A stretch of DNA of 64,000 bases, taken from assembly GCF_028462125.1 (NCBI RefSeq), contig NZ_CP115468.1:310001-374000 (forward strand), in the 5' to 3' direction. A program made the position numbers and the translations under genes. Under the pieces are notes generated by a model. The model saw only the letters and a list, made by a program, of their open reading frames with translations, was not told where the DNA came from and ran no database searches. This DNA is from Leptospira sp. GIMC2001 (GTDB lineage Bacteria > Spirochaetota > Leptospiria > Leptospirales > Leptospiraceae). Below, piece by piece: positions 57,031 to 64,000 of this stretch (position 1 is the first letter of the stretch; the number at the start of each line of letters is the position of its first letter).

Positions 57031-59160
57031 ATGTTGCTTGGCAAATTCGATATTTTATGGTTAATAATTTGCTCTGGGCTTGTCTTCTTTATGCAGGCTG
57101 GATTTCTATGTTTGGAATCTGGACTCACCCGAACTAAGAACTCAATCAACGTTGCAATAAAAAATATCACCGATTTTGGAATAGCTACGATCGTTTATTA
57201 TTCTATCGGATTCGGACTCATGTATGGTTCGAGTTATGCGGGAATTTTTGGTTCTGATAATTTTCTAACAGTATTTTCTTCCTCTGATCCTCAGATCCCT
57301 GTTTTCTTTTTATTTCAACTTATGTTCTGCGGAACCGCGGCAACTATTGTATCGGGTGCTGTTGCGGAAAGAATGAAATTTAGCGCTTACATCATAGTGA
57401 CAACTTTGATCTCTTCCACTATCTATCCGATTTTTGGACATTGGGCTTGGGGCAAAGAATTATATCTCTGGACAAATAGTACGGGTTGGCTCGCCAAGCA
57501 AGGATTTGTTGATTTTGCAGGTTCAACCGTTGTGCACAGTGTCGGTGGATGGGTTGGACTTGTTGCCATGATAATCATTGGCAGTAGAACAGGAAAGTAT
57601 GGCAAAAACGGCGAAGTAAAAAATATTACGGGTCACAATTTACCAATTGCGATGCTTGGAACTTTGATTCTTTGGTTTGGATGGATAGGATTCAATGGTG
57701 GAAGTACGCTATCTTTTTCTCCTAAGATTCCGGGAATTATCGTCAATACTATGTTATCTGCTTCGGGTGGAATGGCAGCTGCATTGATTTACGGTTGGAT
57801 TCGCATGAAATATGCCGAAGCAACTCTTCCGCTCAATGGAGCCTTAGCTGGATTGGTCGCTATTACTGCATCTTGTCATGCAGTAAGTTCTGCTAATTCG
57901 ATTTTAATCGGGATAATTGCAGGAATTCTCATGTTTGAGACCAGAATCTTGATCGACAAATTCAAATTGGATGATGCTGTCGGAGCAATTCCCGTTCATC
58001 TAACGGGAGGTATATGGGGAACTTTGGCGGTTGGTATATTTGGTGACTACAATCTACTCGGAACTGGTTTAGATCGGTATTCTCAAATTGGAATTCAATT
58101 GGTTGGAATTCTAACTTGTGCTGTTTTCGCTTTGATTACAAGCTTCACAATTCTCGGGATCGTGAATTCTTTCTATCGTTTGAGAGTTACCACTGATAAT
58201 GAAAGGCAAGGATTGAATTATGCTGAGCATCGTGCAAGCACCGAGCTTACTGACCTTTTCATGGAAATGGAATATCAGAAGCAGACAGGCGATCTAAGTA
58301 CGAATTTGACCATCGAGCCATTTACTGAAGTCGGGCAGATTGCGGAGCGATACAATCTTGTTTTAGATAAAATTCGTACTAACATCCGTGATAAAGAAGA
58401 GCTGACCAATCAATTAGAAGAGAATCTAAAACATATTCAGAGCGATCTAGCCACAGCAAGCAAAATTCAATCGAGTATTTTGTCTCAAGAAGACAAATTG
58501 ATTGGTGGACTCGAGATTGGCATTCGATATATTCCTTTGTCAAAAGTCGGGGGAGATTTTTTCCATATTTCCGAGTTAAAACCAGGCTTGGTTCGTGTTT
58601 TTCTCGCAGATGCAACTGGCCATGGAGTGCAAGCTGCTCTCATTACAATGGTGATAAAAACTTTGTACGAATCGCTCAATCGATCTATTTATTCAGTTCA
58701 TGAGATGTTATTTTATCTCAACAATGAATTTTTAAATTCCTTCCAGAATCTGAATCAATTCTTTACATGCATAATTGTTGATATTGATACAAATAGAAAT
58801 ATTATTAAATATTCTTCAGCAGGTCACAATAACCAATATTTAATCAATCATGGAGATATTGTTAAATTAGGTAAGAAAGGGAGGATGATCGGCGTTCTAC
58901 AGAATGCAAAGTATTCTGCGCAAGAATTAGATTTTGGACAAGATAGTCAGTTGCTTTTATTTACCGATGGTCTTACCGAAGAATTCAATATCGAAAACGA
59001 AGAGTTCGGTGAACATAGATTAGATGAAATTGTTAAAAACAAAGGTAAAATTCCAATAGGCAAATACTTAGATTCTATATTGAATTATCAAAAAGATTTT
59101 CTAAAAAACATGCCAATCCAAGACGACACAACAATCCTCGGAATTCATCGTAAAGTATAA
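57031..59160 (+). CDS. Ammonium transporter fused to a PP2C (SpoIIE) phosphatase
   Basis: A 709-residue fusion. Residues 1-395 form a full Amt channel with eleven membrane helices and both pore histidines, His169 (STVVHSVGGW) and His323 (IPVHLTGGIWG). A linker follows (about 395-470) with the pattern ASTELTDLFMEMEYQKQTGD and EPFTEVGQIAERYN, as found when Amt proteins carry signalling domains, then a short coiled coil. The last 230 residues are a SpoIIE-type PP2C domain with intact metal sites (VGGDFF, DATGHGV, FTDGLTE, DDTTI). It probably senses or transports ammonium and reports this by dephosphorylating a STAS-type partner. No GlnK gene is next to it, unlike standard amtB. Confidence 0.93.
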   Translation: MLLGKFDILWLIICSGLVFFMQAGFLCLESGLTRTKNSINVAIKNITDFGIATIVYYSIGFGLMYGSSYAGIFGSDNFLTVFSSSDPQIPVFFLFQLMFCGTAATIVSGAVAERMKFSAYIIVTTLISSTIYPIFGHWAWGKELYLWTNSTGWLAKQGFVDFAGSTVVHSVGGWVGLVAMIIIGSRTGKYGKNGEVKNITGHNLPIAMLGTLILWFGWIGFNGGSTLSFSPKIPGIIVNTMLSASGGMAAALIYGWIRMKYAEATLPLNGALAGLVAITASCHAVSSANSILIGIIAGILMFETRILIDKFKLDDAVGAIPVHLTGGIWGTLAVGIFGDYNLLGTGLDRYSQIGIQLVGILTCAVFALITSFTILGIVNSFYRLRVTTDNERQGLNYAEHRASTELTDLFMEMEYQKQTGDLSTNLTIEPFTEVGQIAERYNLVLDKIRTNIRDKEELTNQLEENLKHIQSDLATASKIQSSILSQEDKLIGGLEIGIRYIPLSKVGGDFFHISELKPGLVRVFLADATGHGVQAALITMVIKTLYESLNRSIYSVHEMLFYLNNEFLNSFQNLNQFFTCIIVDIDTNRNIIKYSSAGHNNQYLINHGDIVKLGKKGRMIGVLQNAKYSAQELDFGQDSQLLLFTDGLTEEFNIENEEFGEHRLDEIVKNKGKIPIGKYLDSILNYQKDFLKNMPIQDDTTILGIHRKV

Positions 59161-59372
59161 GCATGAAAATCTAAAATAATTTATGTCTCACAATTTCAAG
59201 TGGAATTGTAATGGAAAATTTTGATCAATCTTACCTTATCAAAACAAAAATTAAAACTAATTGATAGTTAGAAATTTATTACCGATATCGTAATTTAAAA
59301 AACAATAAATTTCTCTTGTATTCAAATTCTCTATATGAGAGAAAGGGAAAATCCCATTTTACCGAGATCGAC

Positions 59373-60257
59373 ATGCCCAAAATCAGCGTAATCATTCCAA
59401 CACTCAATGAAGAAGCTTTGCTTCCTGTATTACTTGAAAACTTAAAAAATCAAACTTTCCAAGACTTTGAAGTTATTGTAGCCGATGCCGGATCAACTGA
59501 TAAGACCAAATCTTTAGCGAAGAAAGCAGGAGCAAAAGTTGTTCCTGGTGGACTTCCCGGTGTTGGGCGCAACAAAGGAGCGGAAGTTGCTCTTGGTGAA
59601 TTTCTTTTCTTTTTTGACGCGGATGTTGTTCTACCCAAAGATTTTCTCGAGAAGGCATATGCAGAGATTCAAGAAAAATTTGTTGACCTAGCAACTTGTG
59701 AGTTTACTCCCCAATCAGACTTGAGATTAGATAAAGTATTATTTAAGCTCTCCAATCTATTTGTTAAGATTAACCAGCGGTTGAATCCTCGCGCTGCAGG
59801 TTTTTGTATATTTATTTCCAAACGTTTATTCGATCGAATCAAAGGATTTGATGAGACTGTAAAACTGGCTGAAGATCATGATCTAGTTGAAAGAGCGACT
59901 AAATTTCGACCTTTACACTTCATTCAATCCACTGAGCTTATGGTTAGCATTCGCAGACTTGAGAAGGAAGGGCGCTTTAGTCTGATCGAGAAGTATATGC
60001 AAGTAGAGATGCATCTACTTACGAAGGGAAGCATACGCAAAGATGATTTTGTCAAATACGAATTTGCCAATTTTGATCCCAAAGAAAAAGGTGATAAAAG
60101 CTTTCTTGATGAATTAGAAAAACGAATAATCCAAATGGAAGAGAGTTATAATAAGATTGCCGATAATTCCATATTTCAAGAACAGCGAGATAAATGGGAA
60201 AAGAATTTGGAGAATATAAAAGAAATGGTCGGCAATATATTCACCTCTAAGAAATAA
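59373..60257 (+). CDS. Family 2 glycosyltransferase
   Basis: A 294-residue GT-A-fold enzyme starting directly at the first strand with ISVIIPTLNEEALLPVLLEN. Other landmarks are VIVADAGSTDKT, GVGRNKGAEVA and the metal-binding FFFDADVVLP. RAAGFCIFISKRLFDRIKGF and LAEDHDLVERA correspond to the acceptor side and catalytic base. An in-frame TTG at 59316 would add 19 residues of no family similarity, so ATG at 59373 was chosen. The donor and acceptor are unknown. The flavodoxin-like gene follows after seven bases. Confidence 0.88.
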   Translation: MPKISVIIPTLNEEALLPVLLENLKNQTFQDFEVIVADAGSTDKTKSLAKKAGAKVVPGGLPGVGRNKGAEVALGEFLFFFDADVVLPKDFLEKAYAEIQEKFVDLATCEFTPQSDLRLDKVLFKLSNLFVKINQRLNPRAAGFCIFISKRLFDRIKGFDETVKLAEDHDLVERATKFRPLHFIQSTELMVSIRRLEKEGRFSLIEKYMQVEMHLLTKGSIRKDDFVKYEFANFDPKEKGDKSFLDELEKRIIQMEESYNKIADNSIFQEQRDKWEKNLENIKEMVGNIFTSKK

Positions 60258-60264
60258 TTAATTT

Positions 60265-60849
60265 ATGAAAAGGATTACAATCATATCAGGTCATCCAGAT
60301 AGGGAAAGCTATTCGGAAGCTTTGGCAGATGCTTATGCAAAGGGAGCACGTGAAGGCAATGCCAATGTGACTTATTTAAAATTGCGAGAATTGAGATTTT
60401 CGCTAGTCCTTGAACATGGATATCGTAAAAGAACTCAATTAGAAAGAGATCTTTTTTCAGCAAAGAAGCGAATTGCGGATTCAGATCATTTGGTTTTCGT
60501 CTATCCGACTTGGTGGGGATTTATGCCTGCACTTATGAAAGGATTTATTGATCGTGTTTTCCTTCCGGGCTTCGCATTTAAATACAAACCCAATTCACTA
60601 TTCTGGGATAAATACTTCACTGGCAAATCTGCACGAGTGATTACAACTATGGATGCTCCCTATTGGTATTATTGGTTGGCGAATGGCAGACCCGGTGAGA
60701 AGTTAATGAAGAATATGATATTAGAATTTTGCGGAGTTAAGCCAGTAAAATTTTGGACTTTGGATAGTATGCGATATAGAAAGAAAGAATGGTTAGAAAA
60801 AAAATTGATTGAGGCGGAGAAACTCGGTTTCAAAGAATCTCAGAGATAA
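60265..60849 (+). CDS. Flavodoxin-fold NAD(P)H:quinone oxidoreductase
   Basis: A 194-residue protein of the NQO/MdaB/KefF family. SGHPDRESYSEALADAY near the N-terminus binds the FMN or FAD phosphate, and VFVYPTWWGFMPALMKGFID contains the family WW motif around the flavin. Such enzymes reduce quinones by two electrons and protect against redox stress. It is probably co-transcribed with the glycosyltransferase. Its end is convergent with the DUF3108 gene. Confidence 0.87.
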   Translation: MKRITIISGHPDRESYSEALADAYAKGAREGNANVTYLKLRELRFSLVLEHGYRKRTQLERDLFSAKKRIADSDHLVFVYPTWWGFMPALMKGFIDRVFLPGFAFKYKPNSLFWDKYFTGKSARVITTMDAPYWYYWLANGRPGEKLMKNMILEFCGVKPVKFWTLDSMRYRKKEWLEKKLIEAEKLGFKESQR

Positions 60850-60898
60850 TTTCAATTCCATATTTTTCCAAATCATTTGCTGATTGAATCTAGTGATC

Positions 60899-61732
60899 TT
60901 AATGAATTCGGAATAGATTTGCTTCTACGGTTCCTAGATTTGGAACTTCGGCTCTTACCTTAAGGGGAATTCTCCTCTCATCATTAGAAACCCAAACCTG
61001 GATTCTGCCATTGGATTTGAATAATCCAGACGTCTCAATTTTCGGTTCCACCAGAATCGAGTCAAAATTCTGATAGCCCCCATTTACATGCATTTCTATT
61101 GTTTGATTGCCAATTATTTTAATGCTAACGTTTGATATACGGCTGTCATCAAATATCGGTATAGAGAATTCATCTCGATCTGCTTGTGTTTGCGAATTGG
61201 TTCTTGTTATATGAATGAGGCTTAAGATGTCATACATATTTTCATTGACTTGATCCATCACACCATTTTTAAATTTCCACTCGGGGGATATCGTAAATAA
61301 TCCTCTATCATCAACATTTCCAGAATACTGTTTCTGCCACCAAACTGCCTTTTTGTCTTCATAGTTGAAATGAACTTGATTGATTCTTTTATAATCTCCT
61401 TCGCTCAAATTTTTCTCATGCCACAAGGATCTTGATTTTTTTGGATCCCACAGACTTATGATTCTATCATTGACTGGGAAAATAGTTTGTATTACTGCAT
61501 TTGCTCGAGCAGTAGATTCGAACATCCAGACTTTATTGCCTTCGAAATAGATATTTTCTTGTCTTGATAAAGTACTGTAGCCAACTACCATATACTTCCA
61601 TTTAATTTTGTATTCTAAATGCTCGGAATATTTGGAAGATGTTTCAGGATATAGATTGGTTATTGTTGGAATTATTATTAGGCTTAAAAGAAGTCTATTG
61701 ATGAAGTTTTGCAGGATATACTTATGCGGCAT
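60899..61732 (-). CDS. DUF3108 exported protein
   Basis: A 277-residue protein with a hydrophobic signal (about 12-26) and a beta-rich mature part. The DUF3108 pattern is seen in LEYKIKWKYMVVGYSTLS, then NVDDRGLFTI and the tail RIPLKVRAEVPNLGTVEANL. Related proteins sit in the periplasm; their function is unknown. It follows the SH3-domain gene by 12 bases and ends a three-gene minus-strand run of envelope proteins. Confidence 0.8.
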   Translation of the reverse strand: MPHKYILQNFINRLLLSLIIIPTITNLYPETSSKYSEHLEYKIKWKYMVVGYSTLSRQENIYFEGNKVWMFESTARANAVIQTIFPVNDRIISLWDPKKSRSLWHEKNLSEGDYKRINQVHFNYEDKKAVWWQKQYSGNVDDRGLFTISPEWKFKNGVMDQVNENMYDILSLIHITRTNSQTQADRDEFSIPIFDDSRISNVSIKIIGNQTIEMHVNGGYQNFDSILVEPKIETSGLFKSNGRIQVWVSNDERRIPLKVRAEVPNLGTVEANLFRIH

Positions 61733-61744
61733 CTCATAAGTTCC

Positions 61745-62617
61745 TTATTCCAAAGTAAAATCACTTCCATTCCATTTATATTCAGTAAAACTAAAATCAT
61801 GGCTATTGGGTTCATCGATATCGTAAAAGTGATTTAAAATTACAATTTTATCTTTTTTACCTTTGGCTTCTTTTCTTTTCGTTTTAGGATCAGCCGATAA
61901 AGAATCAGTAGGCATCAGAAGAAAATAATCAGCACAAGATGGTGGATCACAAGCAGCTTCTTGCCAATGGAATTGCTTCTTAATTTTCCAATTTGCATCG
62001 ATTGTGAAAATAAATTCTTGAGTGAGACCATATTCAATTTCCGAATAAATGAATGCGTCAATTCCAATTAAGTATTTTGGAGGATTGCTCAGTCCTTTCA
62101 TTGAGATGTTTCGAAATTTAAATTCAGACTCTAATCCGATAGGCCCTGTTTCAAAAATTTCTTTGGTAATTGTCTTCGCATTATCTAATATTCGAATTTC
62201 AATTTTACCATCGCGAACACCTAGGTTTCGGATCAATAGACGATTTTTACCGATTGGATATTGTCGATCTGCAATCAAAGCTCCCCAGATATATCCAGTC
62301 GATCCAGCGACTTTTATTTTATACCAGTGATCAGTTTGATTGCCGATTGTTAGTTTAATATTAGTTAGTTCTAGTATTTCAATTTTGGTGCCTGGTTGTA
62401 GTTTGGCGATTACTTTGGAATTTGATTCAGGCTTTTCTCGGATGTTGACGTTTTCTGCAAAAATCACAGATTTACCAAGTTTTTTTAAAACGATCGAATC
62501 ATTCCAGTGGTTTGCAGTGTCATCAGAAAATAGAAGATTAGAGTTAAAGAAGAAAAATATTAGAATGAAAACCAGATAAAATATTTGATTTTTATTACCT
62601 GGGTTCTTAGTTCTCAT
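61745..62617 (-). CDS. Exported SH3b-domain protein
   Basis: A 290-residue protein with a signal peptide (about 12-32). A bacterial SH3 domain spans about 50-115 (NVNIREKPESNSKVIAKLQP, then WYKIKVAGSTGYIWGALI), a fold often used to bind peptidoglycan peptides. The C-terminal part (about 120-290) is beta-rich, contains a CDPPSC motif and no recognised domain. It lies 16 bases after the lipoprotein gene and 12 before the DUF3108 gene. Confidence 0.8.
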   Translation of the reverse strand: MRTKNPGNKNQIFYLVFILIFFFFNSNLLFSDDTANHWNDSIVLKKLGKSVIFAENVNIREKPESNSKVIAKLQPGTKIEILELTNIKLTIGNQTDHWYKIKVAGSTGYIWGALIADRQYPIGKNRLLIRNLGVRDGKIEIRILDNAKTITKEIFETGPIGLESEFKFRNISMKGLSNPPKYLIGIDAFIYSEIEYGLTQEFIFTIDANWKIKKQFHWQEAACDPPSCADYFLLMPTDSLSADPKTKRKEAKGKKDKIVILNHFYDIDEPNSHDFSFTEYKWNGSDFTLE

Positions 62618-62633
62618 AAGTTTTCAAGAGCTC

Positions 62634-63350
62634 TTAAAAGATAGTCGGTGCGAAGCAGGTTATTTTTCCTCGAATATCAATTTGTTTCGCATCAGCACTA
62701 TTCGTATCAACGAGACATACTCTATTATCTACTGTAAAACATTGAGTGTTTGCTTGACCTGCTGTACAATTGACTCCATCTTGCGTATTGCATACATTAG
62801 GTTGATTGGTAGTACCTTGACCCGCAACGAACGAACCTTTTAATGCAAGATCAACTTGCAAAAAGTTTATCTGCTGATTTGTTACAGACGTATTGAGATT
62901 GATTCCTGCCTGACCCCACTCAATCGTACCTTGCCGTCCAGTAACGGAATTACCAAAGGTTCCGCCTGTAAGCGAAAAACCTTGCTGAGGGTTGATAGCA
63001 CCCTTAGTTTGCCGTCTATCGTAGTTAAAGCGTAAGTTGAGAATTTCGTCTGATACCATTTGAAAAGTACTAACAATCGCATAAACGTTATTAGTCTGAC
63101 TTGATCCACCTTGTGTGTTCTGAGCTACGCCAGTTCCAGTTCCAGTGGTTCCCGTTGTTCCAGAAGCTACAGATGCTTTACCACAATCAGGAGTATTTTC
63201 CATATCGATCTCACTCAAGTACAATACAGTGGTTTGTCCATTTAGGACACCGAGGGCGGAGGAAAGGTCTAACTCGACCTCACTCTTATTTGTTTTGCAA
63301 GAAGTTACAAGTAAAATTGCTATTGGTAGGATTAATCTCAAGTAAGACAT
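62634..63350 (-). CDS. Putative surface lipoprotein with a Gly/Thr-rich repeat
   Basis: A 238-residue protein with a signal ending LLVTSC and lipidated Cys18. Near residue 60-80 is a GTTGTTGTGTG-type run encoded by short CCAGTT-like repeats (plus-strand reading). Six further Cys, most near the C-terminus (NVCNTQDGVNCTAGQANTQC), suggest disulfides. No family was recognised; the overall look is that of leptospiral outer-membrane lipoproteins. First of three closely spaced envelope genes. Confidence 0.72.
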   Translation of the reverse strand: MSYLRLILPIAILLVTSCKTNKSEVELDLSSALGVLNGQTTVLYLSEIDMENTPDCGKASVASGTTGTTGTGTGVAQNTQGGSSQTNNVYAIVSTFQMVSDEILNLRFNYDRRQTKGAINPQQGFSLTGGTFGNSVTGRQGTIEWGQAGINLNTSVTNQQINFLQVDLALKGSFVAGQGTTNQPNVCNTQDGVNCTAGQANTQCFTVDNRVCLVDTNSADAKQIDIRGKITCFAPTIF

Positions 63351-63439
63351 ATAGAGTTTAGACTAAGATTCTCCAAATTTTTTGCAACTCATTTTAATAA
63401 GATCGAATATACAGCTGTCAAGAATTACGGTAAATTAGG

Positions 63440-64000
63440 TTAAGGAACATAAACTTTTTCTTGCAAAATCGCTTTTCCCTGATGAGGCAATGCGACATAA
63501 CAAGATGACCTTGTTCCGTATCCAGGGACTTCAATGAAGGGGGCAGAGATTGCCAATTCTCGTTCCATTCCTAGTCCTGTATCGGGCAGTTCTTCAACTC
63601 TTGCAAAGCTTCGGTCACTTAAGATAGAAAAAAATGCATCAGAATCATTGAGTTTATTCTGGTTCAAAAGGTCAGTAAATGCAGATTTAGTTCGATCTGT
63701 TTTGGGCCAACTTTCATTCAAAACACCATTCGATAAACCGTAGATACCTGGCTCCAATCGATAGCTTAGATTTTTTTTATTATTCAGATAGAATGCCTGA
63801 TTTTGATCTCCGAATACCAAATTGAATCCTTCATATGAATCCTTTTTTTCAAGGACTAAATTTTTATACGTATCTGGTGAATCGTTTCCCAAAAGAAAAT
63901 CCCGTACCAAATGTCCGCGTGAAATCGGATTCTTGATAGGAGGCAGGCGGAGATTTCTATAATTTGTTAAAAATGCAAATCTATTCTCTTTTCCAATCCC
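63440..64000 (-). CDS. NRDE/TANGO2-family protein, N-terminus outside window
   Basis: The last 186 residues of a protein whose frame runs off the right edge. The visible part begins NRFAFLTNYRNLRLPPIKNP and continues SRGHLVRDFLLGN, GFNLVFGDQNQ and PGIYGLSNGVLNESWPKT, all characteristic of the NRDE/TANGO2 family. The Asn-Arg-Asp-Glu motif that names the family would lie upstream of the window. Eukaryotic TANGO2 is linked to heme and lipid handling; bacterial roles are not established. It is followed by the lipoprotein gene after about 90 bases. Confidence 0.88.
   Translation of the reverse strand, partial: GIGKENRFAFLTNYRNLRLPPIKNPISRGHLVRDFLLGNDSPDTYKNLVLEKKDSYEGFNLVFGDQNQAFYLNNKKNLSYRLEPGIYGLSNGVLNESWPKTDRTKSAFTDLLNQNKLNDSDAFFSILSDRSFARVEELPDTGLGMERELAISAPFIEVPGYGTRSSCYVALPHQGKAILQEKVYVP

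Noticed and set aside
63120..63160. Short CCAGTT repeats in the surface lipoprotein gene as a phase-variation tract
   Set aside because: Units are multiples of three bases and imperfect, so slippage would change length but not switch the gene off; no homopolymer tract or promoter repeat is present.

Overview
The window is AT-rich (roughly 35-40% GC by eye), densely coded on both strands, and looks like the chromosome of a spirochete, most likely Leptospira or a close relative. The reasons are the many putative lipoproteins with relaxed spirochetal lipoboxes, the large stock of sensor kinases, cyclases and PP2C-type phosphatases, a free-standing release factor 2, LpxL-type acyltransferase, TlyA, HPF-like and HEAT-repeat lipoprotein genes, and frequent TTG starts. 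The assignment to genus is inference. No tRNA, rRNA, CRISPR array, insertion sequence or prophage was recognised.

Layout. 1-2337 (minus): a GAF/AAA+ regulator running off the left edge, and prfB. 2462-8127 (plus): acyl-CoA dehydrogenase, trpE, trpG, an MsbA-like ABC exporter and a receiver protein, chained by overlaps or tiny gaps. 8213-12404: a TauE-like transporter, a small lipoprotein, an SrkA-like kinase and a HEAT-repeat lipoprotein. 12520-19716: hflX, a STAS protein, hom, a Lys-rich membrane protein, a double-ACT protein, an FGE-like lectin-fold protein and a diguanylate cyclase. 19799-28296: hrpB, a NavAb-like sodium channel, a BamE-like lipoprotein, two SDR proteins, ndk, ispA, tlyA and a receiver-ATPase protein. 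28388-38949: ferredoxin, hydrolase, then an apparent four-gene operon (two sensor kinases, amgK-like, murU-like), yebC, ruvC, a small membrane protein, an SDR and an lpxL-like gene. 38950-40391 is the one gene-poor stretch; it holds a Cys/Ser-rich lipoprotein and scraps of decayed frames. 40392-47649 (minus): DUF2339, DUF3999, ppnN, an FMN glutamate-synthase-like protein and a sterol-desaturase-like protein. 47801-55439: three proteins with the same 7TMR-DISM sensor module but different outputs. 55515-64000: an HPF-like factor, MDR oxidoreductase, an ammonium transporter fused to a PP2C phosphatase, glycosyltransferase, flavodoxin-like oxidoreductase, and an envelope gene run ending in a partial NRDE protein.

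The most interesting system is the overlapping gene pair at 51214-55439. Both encode lipidated 7TMR-DISM class III cyclases. The first has lost both metal-binding aspartates but keeps the transition-state Asn and Arg; the second keeps both aspartates but has lost the Asn and Arg. Alone, each homodimer should be dead; together they can form exactly one complete active site, as in the C1/C2 domains of mammalian adenylyl cyclase. Divergent to them lies a DISM histidine kinase-receiver-PP2C protein. Other points of note are an Amt-PP2C fusion, a GAF/AAA+ protein lacking GAFTGA and the Walker B glutamate, a receiver-HATPase protein lacking a phospho-acceptor histidine box, non-standard starts for trpE and perhaps hflX, and recurrent Ser/Asn/Lys-rich inserts in otherwise conserved proteins.
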